Source: an uncultured Pseudomonadales bacterium (GTDB taxonomy: Bacteria > Pseudomonadota > Gammaproteobacteria > Pseudomonadales > Azotimanducaceae). Taken from it: 64,000 bases of DNA. Made by a program: the position numbers and the translations under genes. Each line of letters begins with the position of its first letter. Position 1 is the first letter of the stretch. Below are positions 18,781-27,883 of the stretch, one piece after another. The stretch is from assembly GCA_937775265.1 (NCBI GenBank), contig CALKBV010000007.1, positions 289,261 to 353,260 of the forward strand, given 5' to 3'. The notes beneath the pieces were generated by a model. It did not search any database and was not told where the DNA came from. It was given only the letters and a program-made list of their open reading frames with translations.

Positions 18781-20604
18781 ATGAACAAATTAGCGGTTCT
18801 TTCTCTCTCTCTCGCCTTCCTTCTTACGGTTACCGCATGTACTGCGCCGACGGTTAAGAATACCTCTTCACAGGGTGGACAACCCCTGCTCAGTGAACAA
18901 AGAGGTATTGATCGACTATTACTGGAAGCAGACAGAACCCAACCCCCTAGATCTGCTGAACTAAAACTGGATGCAGTTGGCATCGCGATAGAGGGAGGCG
19001 ACATCCCTCTCGCCGGTCGAATAATAGATTCCATCCAGTCTCCATACGTCTCAAGAAAATCTACACGGGATTATTCTTACTTTGCCGCCGAGGTAGCTCT
19101 GGCCAATGACAACCCTCTGCGGGCTATTCGTATTCTGGAGGACCAAAGATTCCAAAATATCCGCCTGGAGACAGGAATGCAGGTCAGAGTTGGAAAACTG
19201 AGGGCAAGGGGCTATCTACTTGGTCGAAGTTACCTTGCCAGTGCCCGGGAGCTCATCTATATCAATCGCCTCCTGCCTCCGGAGGAGCGACCTGGAAATC
19301 ACGAAACTATTTTTTCAACCCTGCTCCAACTATCAGAGAAGACACTGCAACTGCAGGCGGAGCAAAGCATTACCAGCGAAATAAGAGGATGGTTGTCTCT
19401 CGCTGCAATGACCAAAAGATTCCAGGATGACCCCCTGCGACAACTGACTGCGCTTAAAAAATGGCGACAGGCCTGGCCGAACCATTCCGCCGCGGTCATC
19501 GTTCCTGCTTCCCTGCAAATGCTTTCACGAATTGTCGAGGAACGACCAGAGAACATTGCCCTGGTTTTGCCACTTAATGGCAAACTTGGCGCGATTGGAC
19601 GCGCAATCCGTGATGGATATATCACTGCACATTATCAGTTAACACCAGATTCCAGTCTGAAAATCTACGACTCAACCAGCGGTGATATTCTCGACATTAT
19701 TTCCAGAGCCGTTTCAGGCGGAGCGGAACTGATCATCGGCCCACTGGATAGAGCAAAAGTCACAAAGGTCGCTAGACTGCCCCTAAAAGTTCCTGTCATT
19801 GCGCTTAACCGGACGTTAAATAGCGAGATCAATCCGAACCTATATCAGTTCGGGCTAGCCCCGGAAGACGAATCCAGACAGGTGGCGGAACAGGTATCCC
19901 GAGAGGGTCTGCTAAGAGGTCTTATCGTTGCACCTGACAGCGAATGGGGCGACCGTAACCTCGAAGCCTTCACAGACAGTTTCACCGGCCGCGGCGGTTT
20001 AATTGTAGATAGCGCCAGGTTTACAGACCAGCGCGACTATTCCGATTTGATTAAGTCATTGCTAAATGTAGATTCAAGTGAGCAGCGAGCCGCAAGCCTG
20101 CGCCGAATTACGGGTGAACGGTTTGAGTTCACTGCGCGCCGCCGCCAGGACATCGACTTTGTATTCCTGCTTTCCAACGCAACGCAGGCGCGGGGTATTA
20201 ACCCAACCCTGGCATTCTTTTATGCTGAGGATATCCCTGTGTACGCGACGTCTCATGTTCATGTTGGCACCGACTCCCGAATAAACGCTATTGACATGAA
20301 CGGCATCCGTTTTTGCGATATCCCCTGGAAATTAACCAACGACGGCAGTACAAAACAACTAATTGTTGACACCTGGAGTGGTGCCAGCAGCCAGCTTGCT
20401 CCGTTCTACGCGCTTGGCGTCGACGTCCACAGGCTCTACCCCCGCCTTCAACAGTTGAAGAAATTCCCTGAAGAGAAAATTTTTGGCGCTACCGGCATTC
20501 TTACACTCAACAAGGACAACATCGTAAACCGTTCCCTGATGTGGGCACAATTCCGGGATGGCAAGGTGAGCACAATTCCCATGATATTCGATGCTGCTCT
20601 GTAG
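18781..20604 (+). CDS. lpoA: Outer-membrane lipoprotein LpoA, activator of PBP1a
   Basis: LpoA is an outer-membrane lipoprotein that reaches through the peptidoglycan to stimulate PBP1A. The 607-residue precursor has a lipoprotein signal peptide ending in a TVTAC lipobox (C20). An N-terminal helical TPR-like region (about 40-250) is followed by a periplasmic-binding-protein-like domain starting near IALVLPLNGKLGAIGRAI. It is divergent from rsmI and starts the lpoA-yraN-dolP group. The E. coli group also contains diaA, absent here. Confidence 0.93.
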   Translation: MNKLAVLSLSLAFLLTVTACTAPTVKNTSSQGGQPLLSEQRGIDRLLLEADRTQPPRSAELKLDAVGIAIEGGDIPLAGRIIDSIQSPYVSRKSTRDYSYFAAEVALANDNPLRAIRILEDQRFQNIRLETGMQVRVGKLRARGYLLGRSYLASARELIYINRLLPPEERPGNHETIFSTLLQLSEKTLQLQAEQSITSEIRGWLSLAAMTKRFQDDPLRQLTALKKWRQAWPNHSAAVIVPASLQMLSRIVEERPENIALVLPLNGKLGAIGRAIRDGYITAHYQLTPDSSLKIYDSTSGDILDIISRAVSGGAELIIGPLDRAKVTKVARLPLKVPVIALNRTLNSEINPNLYQFGLAPEDESRQVAEQVSREGLLRGLIVAPDSEWGDRNLEAFTDSFTGRGGLIVDSARFTDQRDYSDLIKSLLNVDSSEQRAASLRRITGERFEFTARRRQDIDFVFLLSNATQARGINPTLAFFYAEDIPVYATSHVHVGTDSRINAIDMNGIRFCDIPWKLTNDGSTKQLIVDTWSGASSQLAPFYALGVDVHRLYPRLQQLKKFPEEKIFGATGILTLNKDNIVNRSLMWAQFRDGKVSTIPMIFDAAL

Positions 20605-20647
20605 CTGACACCATTGACTACACGAGAACCGTGACTTCGCGAAAACC

Positions 20648-21013
20648 ATGACTACACAAGTACCCGCCATAACGACACAAGAAGCAGGGAGACAGGCCGA
20701 AGCCCGCGCTGAAAACCATCTTCTAAAAAAGGGCTTTTCCACGGTCAATCGCAACTATTCATGGAAGACAGGAGAGATTGACCTGATCATGGAAAAAAAG
20801 GACCTGCTGGTATTTGTCGAAGTCAGACTCCGACAAAATTCCGATTATGGTTCTGGCGCAGACTCAGTCACCTACCCCAAACAAACAAAAATCATTAATA
20901 CAGCTAAACGCTATCTGCAGACTTCCGGTCATAAGTGGAAGAGCTATCGATTCGATGTTGTATCAATAGGAAAACAGATTGATTGGATACCCGGTGCATT
21001 TACATTAGACTGA
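20648..21013 (+). CDS. yraN: YraN/UPF0102 family predicted endonuclease-fold protein
   Basis: This is a 121-residue UPF0102 protein with a restriction-endonuclease-like fold; no biochemical role is firmly established. The conserved core is clear: the N-terminal helix with GRQAEARAENHLLKKGF, then GEIDLIMEKKDLLVFVEVR with the D and E/E acidic residues expected of such a fold, and the RFDVVSI strand near the end. The usual ExK reads EVR. It lies 43 bp after lpoA in the standard order. Confidence 0.9.
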   Translation: MTTQVPAITTQEAGRQAEARAENHLLKKGFSTVNRNYSWKTGEIDLIMEKKDLLVFVEVRLRQNSDYGSGADSVTYPKQTKIINTAKRYLQTSGHKWKSYRFDVVSIGKQIDWIPGAFTLD

Positions 21014-21039
21014 ATTAGCGTTTTATAAAGTTAAACATT

Positions 21040-21555
21040 ATGCATTTTCCTGTTCTTATCCTGGCACTATTCCTGGCAACAAGCTGCACGGTTAATTCGG
21101 TCGGTGAAGCCTTTGATGATTCAAGAAATGAATCACTCGCTAAAAAACGCGTCGGGAATGCTAATCCTGGATTCGCAGATGCCAATATTAATGTCACCAG
21201 TTTCGATGGTATTGTTCTGCTAACTGGACAGGTTTCATCTGCAGACCTGATTCCCATGGCCACTGCGCAGGTTGAGCCATTGCGGAACGTACGCAAGGTT
21301 CATAATGAACTCACTGTAGCAGGGAAAACAACTATCCTGTCCCGAACCAACGACAGCTGGCTGACAACGAAAGTGAAATCTGCATTGTCAGCGGCAGAAT
21401 CCACCGACGCGACCCGAATAAAAGTTGTCACCGAGAACGGTGTGGTTTACCTGATGGGTTTACTCACCCGCGCAGAAGCCGATGCAGCTGTGGATATAGC
21501 CAGAGACATTCAAGGTATACAAAAAATCGTAAAGGTTTTTGAATATATAAACTGA
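21040..21555 (+). CDS. dolP: BON-domain outer-membrane lipoprotein DolP
   Basis: DolP (YraP) is a lipoprotein with two BON domains that supports outer-membrane integrity and BAM function in E. coli. The 171-residue protein has a signal peptide with a LATSC lipobox (C16) and two BON repeats, about 30-95 and 105-170, each with the VxGxV or VYLMG strand. It follows yraN by 26 bp. diaA, which lies between these genes in E. coli, is missing. Confidence 0.92.
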   Translation: MHFPVLILALFLATSCTVNSVGEAFDDSRNESLAKKRVGNANPGFADANINVTSFDGIVLLTGQVSSADLIPMATAQVEPLRNVRKVHNELTVAGKTTILSRTNDSWLTTKVKSALSAAESTDATRIKVVTENGVVYLMGLLTRAEADAAVDIARDIQGIQKIVKVFEYIN

Positions 21556-21589
21556 TTCACGCTACAACGTTGAAGAGCCGAAGATTACG

Positions 21590-22033
21590 TTACTTAACGA
21601 CCTTTAAAGAAGGAGGGCCTTTCTTCGGCTTCTTGCCTGGAGCTCCTGCAGATGATCCCTCGGATGATGAGCCTTCTAAGGGTAAATCTCCTGGCGTGGG
21701 GCCGTCCGGAGTTGGTTCAGGCTCCTCATCTCGCGGGAACCACATACCTTCACCGTTCTCTTTGGTAATGATACCCATCACAGCACCAATGGGCGCATAG
21801 ACTTCATGCGCGATGCCGGCGAAGCGCCCACTGAACATTATGTATTCACCTGAGATACTCAGGTTCCTAATGGCCTGTGGACCGATATTCAAAACGATCT
21901 GGCCATCCTTGACGTGAGCGAGCGGCACCGACACATCATCCATCGTCGCGTCAACGACCATGTATGGTGTGCAGTTATTGTCGAGGATCCATTCATTGAT
22001 CGCTCGAATCAGGTATGGGACAGATGAATTCAT
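21590..22033 (-). CDS. sspB: ClpXP adaptor SspB
   Basis: SspB delivers ssrA-tagged proteins to the ClpXP protease. The 147-residue protein has the folded N-terminal domain (about 1-105, with YMVVDATMDDVSVP and FSGRFAGIAHEVYAP) that binds the ssrA tag. A flexible Pro/Gly/Ser-rich linker follows, then the C-terminal ClpX-binding peptide PSLKVVK. It lies directly downstream of sspA, as usual. Confidence 0.97.
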   Translation of the reverse strand: MNSSVPYLIRAINEWILDNNCTPYMVVDATMDDVSVPLAHVKDGQIVLNIGPQAIRNLSISGEYIMFSGRFAGIAHEVYAPIGAVMGIITKENGEGMWFPRDEEPEPTPDGPTPGDLPLEGSSSEGSSAGAPGKKPKKGPPSLKVVK

Positions 22034-22063
22034 AGGTAATCAATCAAGCAGGATGATCTGCAA

Positions 22064-22696
22064 CTAATCCCGCATATCGAGCTCAGCTTCACTGAGTGAA
22101 GCCTGGAATGCATCCCGCTCAAATATTTGATCCATATAATCCTGAATAGCTTTGCCATGTTTGGGAGGCAAATCAATTCCAAGGGCAGGCAATCGCCACA
22201 AAATTGGAGCGACACAACAGTCCACCAGGGTGAATTCTTCGCTCATAAAGAATGGCTTGTCAGCAAACACAGGCGCAATCGCAACCAGGCTTTCACGAAG
22301 CTCTTTCCGCGCCCGGTCAATCACCGTATCTTTTGATCTGCCTGCGATTATCGTGTCGACATAGCCACACCAGTCTCTCTGGATTCTGTAAATAAACAAC
22401 CGGCTCTGCGCTCGTGCTACCGGGTAGACAGGCAGCAGGGGCGGGTGTGGGAATCGTTCGTCCAGATATTCCATGATGACCTGTGATTCGTAGAGCACAA
22501 GATCCCGATCTACCAGTGTTGGCAGGGAGTTGTATGGATTCAGACCGGCCAGGTCCTCAGGCATGCTGCCTGGCTCAACGTCGATGATCTCAACTGCGAC
22601 GCCTTTTTCGGCCAAAACAAGACGAACTCTCTGGCTGTAGTGATCATTGCCGTCAGAATAAAAAATCATTGATGAATGCTTGGCTACTACGCCCAT
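22064..22696 (-). CDS. sspA: Stringent starvation protein A
   Basis: SspA is a glutathione-S-transferase-fold protein that binds RNA polymerase and affects transcription in stationary phase and acid stress. The 210-residue length is normal. The thioredoxin-like half contains [20 protein letters not shown] and the [20 protein letters not shown] segment. The C-terminal helical half contains the PHPPLLP loop typical of SspA. It lies 30 bp upstream of sspB and downstream of petC, the arrangement of many gammaproteobacteria. Confidence 0.96.
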   Translation of the reverse strand: MGVVAKHSSMIFYSDGNDHYSQRVRLVLAEKGVAVEIIDVEPGSMPEDLAGLNPYNSLPTLVDRDLVLYESQVIMEYLDERFPHPPLLPVYPVARAQSRLFIYRIQRDWCGYVDTIIAGRSKDTVIDRARKELRESLVAIAPVFADKPFFMSEEFTLVDCCVAPILWRLPALGIDLPPKHGKAIQDYMDQIFERDAFQASLSEAELDMRD

Positions 22697-22759
22697 TCTT
22701 CACCCCTTACTAGGTTAGATGTTAGATGGGTGCCATACCAATCGGTACGACACTAGAGT

Positions 22760-23584
22760 TTAATGCTGTTCTTTCGTGTACTCTCGGCCCAGCAGCCAGG
22801 TGAAGACAAAGAAGAACGCCAGGAAGAGAAGAACGTAGATTCCGATTCGTTCTCGTTCAAGGCGGCTGGGATCTGCCGTGTAATGTAGGAAGTTAGCCAG
22901 ATCATAAATCAACTGGTCATACTCCTCGGGTGTTAGGGACCCGCTGCCTTCCACCAGTTCCAAAGGACTGAATCCTCTCTGAATCAAATCGTCACCGCAC
23001 TGTTCTGCCATGATCAGGTCGCCGGTCAACGGGTCTCTCATCTCGCCGCCATTGTCAGCAAGTCGCGGGATTTGTTTACACACTTTTCGTTGTAAACCTT
23101 GCAACTCTAACAGGGGATGCGGCATAGCGACGTTCTCGTACAAGAGGTTGTTAACACCCATTGGCCTTGTCTTGTCCTCGTAGAAGACACGCATATAGGT
23201 GTAAAGATACTCAGGGCCACCTTTCAGCATTGTATACATTGTTAGATCCGGAGGAACTGAACCAAACCACTGCTTTGCGTTGTCGACGGACATGGCGTTA
23301 CCCATCAGCGACCCGATTTGAGCAGATGACTCAAAAACCATATGCTCCATCATCAGGTCTGCAGGAATCCCCAAATCATCTGCAGTTCGTTGGTAGCGCT
23401 GGTACTTAAGTGAGTGACAACCCATGCAGTAGTTCAAGTAGGTCTTCGCTCCACGCTGAAGCGATGCCTGGTCTTCCAGGTTAGGCTCCATATCATCAAG
23501 GGGAATGAGCGTTTCTCCACCTGCGGCAACCGCGAACCCTGGAAGAAAGATTAGGACTGCCAACAACATCTGCTTCATATTCAT
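22760..23584 (-). CDS. petC: Ubiquinol-cytochrome c reductase, cytochrome c1 subunit
   Basis: Cytochrome c1 of the bc1 complex passes electrons from the Rieske protein to soluble cytochrome c in the periplasm. It has 274 residues with a signal peptide (about 1-20), a CMGCH haem-binding motif at 53-57 and a C-terminal membrane anchor (about 246-265). The start overlaps the petB stop by 4 bp. The subunit completes a petABC operon, implying aerobic (or nitrate) respiration through bc1. Confidence 0.97.
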   Translation of the reverse strand: MNMKQMLLAVLIFLPGFAVAAGGETLIPLDDMEPNLEDQASLQRGAKTYLNYCMGCHSLKYQRYQRTADDLGIPADLMMEHMVFESSAQIGSLMGNAMSVDNAKQWFGSVPPDLTMYTMLKGGPEYLYTYMRVFYEDKTRPMGVNNLLYENVAMPHPLLELQGLQRKVCKQIPRLADNGGEMRDPLTGDLIMAEQCGDDLIQRGFSPLELVEGSGSLTPEEYDQLIYDLANFLHYTADPSRLERERIGIYVLLFLAFFFVFTWLLGREYTKEQH

Positions 23585-24843
23585 GGCATCGTCACCCTTT
23601 CCGGGACCGGCTTCGTCTTCTCAACGCTGGTATACCAGGGCATCAACAAAAAGTAGCCGAAGTAAATCGCGGTACAAAGCTGTGCCACTAAAGTCCTCAC
23701 CGGCGTCGGATGCTGAACACCCAGATAGCCGAGGATAAAGAAGGAGATAATAAACATAGCGAGGAAGATTTTACTGCCCCACCCTTTATACCGGATCGAT
23801 TTTACCGGCGACTTATCTAGCCAGGGCAATACGATCGGCAGCGCAATTGCACCCGCCATCACAACCAGCCCCCAAAACTTCGCATCAAGACCGAACAATG
23901 GGAAAGTCGCCGCACGAAGCATTGAATAGAAAGGCGTGTAGTACCATACGGGCGCGATAAGATCAGGCGTCTTCAGCGGGTTTGCAGGCTCATAGTTGGG
24001 GTGCTCGATCAGGTAACCACCGCCATCAGGGTAGTAGAACATCACGATGCAGAATAAAAACAGGAACCCGACTATCGCAGGTAAATCATGCCCAATGGTG
24101 TAATTCGGATGGAATGGAATGCTATCAAGTGGTTTGCCATTCTCGTCGAGATTTTTCTTGATATCGACGCCGTCCGGATTGTTTGAGCCCACTTCGTGCA
24201 GCGCAAGAATGTGCAGGAACACGAGCACAATCAGTACCAGTGGGATCAACACCACGTGAAGCGCAAAGAACCTGTTCAGGGTAATACCTGAAATATTGAA
24301 ATCTCCACGCACCCAGGTCGCCAGCTCTTCGCCTACGAAGGGAATGGCACCGGCCAAAGATACGATGACCTGACCTGCCCAGAAAGACATGTTTCCCCAA
24401 GGCAGCAAGTAACCGAAAAAGCCTTCCGCCATCAACGCGATATAAATCAGCATCCCTAGAATCCAAACCAATTCCCGCGGTTTTTGATACGAGCCATACA
24501 TAAGCCCTCGGAACATATGTAGGTAAACCACGAGGAAAAACGCTGAGGCGCCGGTCGAATGCATATACCTGAGCATCCAGCCGTACTCCACATCCCGCAT
24601 AATGTATTCGACTGAAGCAAAAGCACCATCCGCTGTCGGTACATAACTCATCGTTAACCAGATACCGGTTAACAACTGGTTCACCAGCACTACCACGGAC
24701 AATACTCCGAAGAAGTACCAGAAATTGAAGTTCTTTGGCGCATAGTACTTGGACAGATGCTTTTCATAGGTTTCCGTTACTGGAAGCCTGGCATCCACCC
24801 AACCCATCACGTTCTTAAATGACTGTTGTAAACCTGACATCAA
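23581..24843 (-). CDS. petB: Ubiquinol-cytochrome c reductase, cytochrome b subunit
   Basis: Cytochrome b carries the two b haems and both quinone sites of the bc1 complex. It has 420 residues with multiple transmembrane helices. The haem-ligand histidines are visible in RYMHSTGASAFFLVVYLHMF and in FFALHVVLIPLVLIVLVFLH. The quinol-oxidation-site motif is PEWY in most species; here the equivalent is PVWYYTPFYSMLRA, so the acidic residue is replaced by valine. Overlaps of 4 bp with petA and petC indicate a coupled operon. Confidence 0.97.
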   Translation of the reverse strand: MMSGLQQSFKNVMGWVDARLPVTETYEKHLSKYYAPKNFNFWYFFGVLSVVVLVNQLLTGIWLTMSYVPTADGAFASVEYIMRDVEYGWMLRYMHSTGASAFFLVVYLHMFRGLMYGSYQKPRELVWILGMLIYIALMAEGFFGYLLPWGNMSFWAGQVIVSLAGAIPFVGEELATWVRGDFNISGITLNRFFALHVVLIPLVLIVLVFLHILALHEVGSNNPDGVDIKKNLDENGKPLDSIPFHPNYTIGHDLPAIVGFLFLFCIVMFYYPDGGGYLIEHPNYEPANPLKTPDLIAPVWYYTPFYSMLRAATFPLFGLDAKFWGLVVMAGAIALPIVLPWLDKSPVKSIRYKGWGSKIFLAMFIISFFILGYLGVQHPTPVRTLVAQLCTAIYFGYFLLMPWYTSVEKTKPVPERVTMP

Positions 24844-25439
24844 GCAGTCCCCTCGTCTTCTCCGATAACAATTACAGAGTCACTTTCATAAAAGTGAGGT
24901 GGTACTTCAAGGTTAGAAGGAGCGGGAACACCTGCATAGACTCTACCGGCAAGGTCAAACTTAGAGCCGTGACAGGGACAGAAGAAACCGCCTATCCATT
25001 CCTCATCGAATACTTCTGGCTGAATAGCCGGACGGAATTTAGGTGAACATGACAGATGTGTGCAGAGCCCAACAAGTACCAGTACATCTGGTTTAATTGA
25101 GCGGGTGCCGTTCTGGGCGTAACCGGGTTGTTGCTCGCGCAGCGACTCTGGATCAGCCAGCCTGTCATTCATGGAATTTAACTGCTCAAGCATTGCATCT
25201 GAGCGCTTGACCACGAATATAGGTTTGTCCCTCCAGGCAGGGATTGGCCCCAATATTTCGCCTGCGGACAACTTGCTAATATCGACTTTCACTGGTGCGC
25301 CTGCTGCCAGCGCCTTGGCGCTTGGGTTCCAGGAACCGACGAATGGGACGGCTAGTCCTACTACTCCGGCAGACCCAACTACAGTGGTCGCCCCAATCAG
25401 GAAATTGCGACGTCCTGTATTGACGCTATCTTCATTCAC
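24840..25439 (-). CDS. petA: Ubiquinol-cytochrome c reductase, Rieske iron-sulfur subunit
   Basis: The Rieske protein takes electrons from ubiquinol through its 2Fe-2S cluster. It has 199 residues. A twin-arginine signal-anchor (GRRNFLIGATTV, residues 9-20) is followed by the cluster motifs CTHLSC (126-131) and CPCHGS (154-159). The start is a GTG at 25439 preceded by GGAGAG. It heads the petABC operon, with a 197-bp gap to rpsI (25440-25636) that should contain its promoter, although I see no strong match. Confidence 0.97.
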   Translation of the reverse strand: MNEDSVNTGRRNFLIGATTVVGSAGVVGLAVPFVGSWNPSAKALAAGAPVKVDISKLSAGEILGPIPAWRDKPIFVVKRSDAMLEQLNSMNDRLADPESLREQQPGYAQNGTRSIKPDVLVLVGLCTHLSCSPKFRPAIQPEVFDEEWIGGFFCPCHGSKFDLAGRVYAGVPAPSNLEVPPHFYESDSVIVIGEDEGTA

Positions 25440-25636
25440 AATGAACTCTCCTTACCGTTACAACATCCACCCGTTAGCCCGAATCCGTTTGGATCAACCG
25501 CAGGATTAGGGCGGGTAAGCCCCCAAAATTGGCCGAGCGGATTCTACCACACATGCTTAGAAATATGTGGCGAAGCCAGCGTTTTATCTGGAGTTTTCCC
25601 ATTCGGTTGGAATGGGGGGCTTTAGCGAGTAAAAAA

Positions 25637-26023
25637 TTACCGCTTGGAAAACTGGGGCTTCTTCCGTGCTTTACGCAGACCGACTTTCTTACGTTCGACC
25701 GTTCTCGCATCTCGCGTAACGAAACCCGCGCTTCTAAGGGATGGGCGAAGCGTCTCATCGTAAGCAAGAAGAGCACGAGTGATACCATGCCGGATCGCAC
25801 CAGCCTGGCCGAATCCACCGCCACCACGAACAGTCACGTTGAAATCAAATTTGCCTGTAACATCAGCCACTTCCAGAGGCTGCCTCACGATCATACGGGC
25901 AGTTTCCCTACCGAAGTATTCATCAAGACTACGGTCATTTACCCGGATACTCCCATCGCCAGCAGTCATAAAGACTCGTGCCTTGGCTGATTTTCTTCTT
26001 CCGGTTCCGTAATACTGGGTCAT
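25637..26023 (-). CDS. rpsI: Ribosomal protein S9
   Basis: S9 is a small-subunit ribosomal protein whose C-terminal tail reaches the P-site tRNA. It is 128 residues. Diagnostic segments include the N-terminal [15 protein letters not shown], the [18 protein letters not shown] region and the basic C-terminus ending KKPQFSKR. It lies 27 bp downstream of rplM in the usual L13-S9 operon. Confidence 0.99.
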   Translation of the reverse strand: MTQYYGTGRRKSAKARVFMTAGDGSIRVNDRSLDEYFGRETARMIVRQPLEVADVTGKFDFNVTVRGGGGFGQAGAIRHGITRALLAYDETLRPSLRSAGFVTRDARTVERKKVGLRKARKKPQFSKR

Positions 26024-26050
26024 TGGCTGCTACCTAAATACTGGTTTTAG

Positions 26051-26479
26051 TTAAATTTCTAATAGGATGGGTTGCTGTGCACTATGGGGGTGGTCATTAC
26101 CCGCATAGACTTTCAGCTTGGAGAGCATTGCACGGCTCAGTTTGTTCTTCGGCATCATGCCTTTGACAGCTTTCTCAATGATCATTTCCGGAGACTTCAC
26201 TAGCAGCTTGTCGAAAGAAATCGACTTAATGCCACCAGGGTATCCCGAGTGGTGGTGATACAGCTTGTCTGTTGCCTTTTTGCCAGTAACCACAATCTTT
26301 TCCGCATTAACGACGACGACATAGTCACCGGTATCAACGTGCGGCGTGAATTCAGGCTTATGCTTACCTCTGAGACGGTTCGCGATCTCTGTACAAAGAC
26401 GCCCAAGAGTCTTGCCTGTGGCGTCCACGACATACCATTTTCGCGTTACTGTTTCTTTTTTGGCGCTAACTGTCTTCAT
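26051..26479 (-). CDS. rplM: Ribosomal protein L13
   Basis: L13 is an early-assembling large-subunit protein. It is 142 residues, exactly the usual length. Diagnostic segments are [32 protein letters not shown] and the MLPKN-type motif, here [21 protein letters not shown] strong promoter lies upstream at 26554-26582. Confidence 0.99.
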   Translation of the reverse strand: MKTVSAKKETVTRKWYVVDATGKTLGRLCTEIANRLRGKHKPEFTPHVDTGDYVVVVNAEKIVVTGKKATDKLYHHHSGYPGGIKSISFDKLLVKSPEMIIEKAVKGMMPKNKLSRAMLSKLKVYAGNDHPHSAQQPILLEI

Positions 26480-26553
26480 GCTTAATCACTAACCGTCTTC
26501 TAATGTTCAAAACCCTCATTGTGAGCACACAGATCAGGATTCAGGGAGCGCGC

Positions 26554-26582
26554 ATATTAACTAAGGCACATCTCAGTTGCAA
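26554..26582 (-). promoter_or_regulatory. Predicted sigma-70 promoter of rplM-rpsI
   Basis: On the minus strand TTGCAA (26582-26577) and TAATAT (26559-26554) are separated by exactly 17 bp. The -10 element is about 75 bp upstream of the rplM start, leaving a short GC-rich leader. Both hexamers are close to consensus and placed as expected for a ribosomal-protein operon. Confidence 0.65.
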
Positions 26583-26775
26583 GGAGAATCAGGGAACCAT
26601 TCAAACTACGGTAATACCTTGATTTTCAAACCTTATTTAGGCCCTGAATGCAGAATATCGACTGGCAATTTGTACGACACATGACGCTCCTGCCGCACCG
26701 AAAGGCCTTCACCCGGGCCCAGGGCCCAACCAGATAAGATCCCGGCCTGTTTCAGCATAGTTGGCAGCCCAACGC

Positions 26776-27873
26776 TCAAGGCTTGTGCTGCTTCGCCAGA
26801 TACTCCTTGGACTGCATCTCCTGCAGGCGACTCTCGGTCCGCCGGAACTCAAATGCCAGCCTCTGCCCCTGATAAAGATCCAGGATGGGAGATTCTGCGG
26901 AGATAATCAGTTTAACACTCCTGTCATAAAACTCATCGACAAGACTGATAAACCGCCTGGCTTGATCCTCCTTCTCCTCACCGAACCTTGGGACATTGCC
27001 AACCAGCACAGTCTGGAACAGCCTGGCCAATTCAATGTAGTCATTCTGACTTCTTGGACCGTCACAAAGCGCTGCAAACTCAAACCAGGCAACGCCGTCA
27101 CCGCAGCGGCGCGTGTCGATGTCACGCCCTTCTATGGGTAGCACCACTGCTACCTTGCCCTCATCCGGGGAAATACTACGAAATGCTGCCTGCAGACCGA
27201 TTTCCGCAGCATCATCAAGGGGATAATGGTAAATCTCCGCGGATTCCAATGCTCTAAGCCGGTAATCCAAACCTCCATCCAGATTGTGAACCCGTGTATG
27301 AGCATTGAGCAATTCAATTGCCGGTAGAAATTTCCGCCGCTGTAATCCGTTTTCGTAAAGGTGATCAGGCGCTACATTTGAGGTGGCGACCAGAGTCACG
27401 CCCAGCCTGAACATCTCATCAAGCAAACCCGCGAGCAGCATTGCATCTGTAATATCACTAACAAAAAATTCGTCGAAGCAGATAATTCTTGCCTGCCCTG
27501 CAAAACTGGCGGCAACCTTTTTAAGCGGGTCCGGCTCACCCTGGAAGTCACGGAGTTTCCTGTGAACCTCGCGCATAAACCGGTGAAAGTGCAAACGCTT
27601 CTTTTCCTTCATGGACAACTCTTCGTAAAAGAGGTCCATCAAGAATGTTTTACCTCGCCCTACACCCCCCCAGAAGTACAAGCCCCTGACCAAGGGCGGG
27701 TTGCCTTTTCCCCCTACAAGGCGGGAGAGAAAGCCAGGCTGTTTTTTATCCGCAGAGGCACCAATTTCGTCAAAGAGTCTCTGCAGGAGTCGCAGCGCGA
27801 CCTTCTGGGATTCATCCGACTGATATTCGCCTCGGCTTACTCCGTCCAGGTAACGTTGCAAAGGGCCTGACAT
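26776..27873 (-). CDS. zapE: Cell division ATPase ZapE (AFG1-like)
   Basis: ZapE is an AAA+-type ATPase that associates with the Z ring during constriction in E. coli. It is 365 residues long. The Walker A loop GGVGRGKT lies at 69-76 and the Walker B/DEAD-like segment IICFDEFFVSDITDAMLL near 130. The LVATSNVAPDHLYENGLQR sensor region is clear. It precedes rplM by about 300 bp on the same strand; the intervening 26480-26775 holds the rplM promoter and no gene that I can see. Confidence 0.94.
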   Translation of the reverse strand: MSGPLQRYLDGVSRGEYQSDESQKVALRLLQRLFDEIGASADKKQPGFLSRLVGGKGNPPLVRGLYFWGGVGRGKTFLMDLFYEELSMKEKKRLHFHRFMREVHRKLRDFQGEPDPLKKVAASFAGQARIICFDEFFVSDITDAMLLAGLLDEMFRLGVTLVATSNVAPDHLYENGLQRRKFLPAIELLNAHTRVHNLDGGLDYRLRALESAEIYHYPLDDAAEIGLQAAFRSISPDEGKVAVVLPIEGRDIDTRRCGDGVAWFEFAALCDGPRSQNDYIELARLFQTVLVGNVPRFGEEKEDQARRFISLVDEFYDRSVKLIISAESPILDLYQGQRLAFEFRRTESRLQEMQSKEYLAKQHKP

Positions 27874-27883
27874 GAGATGCCCG

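Noticed and set aside
25598..25616. Perfect hairpin CCCATTC/GAATGGG downstream of rpsI
   Set aside because: Considered as the rplM-rpsI terminator, but on the minus strand it is followed by AAAACTCC, not a T tract; it may be an mRNA-end structure only.
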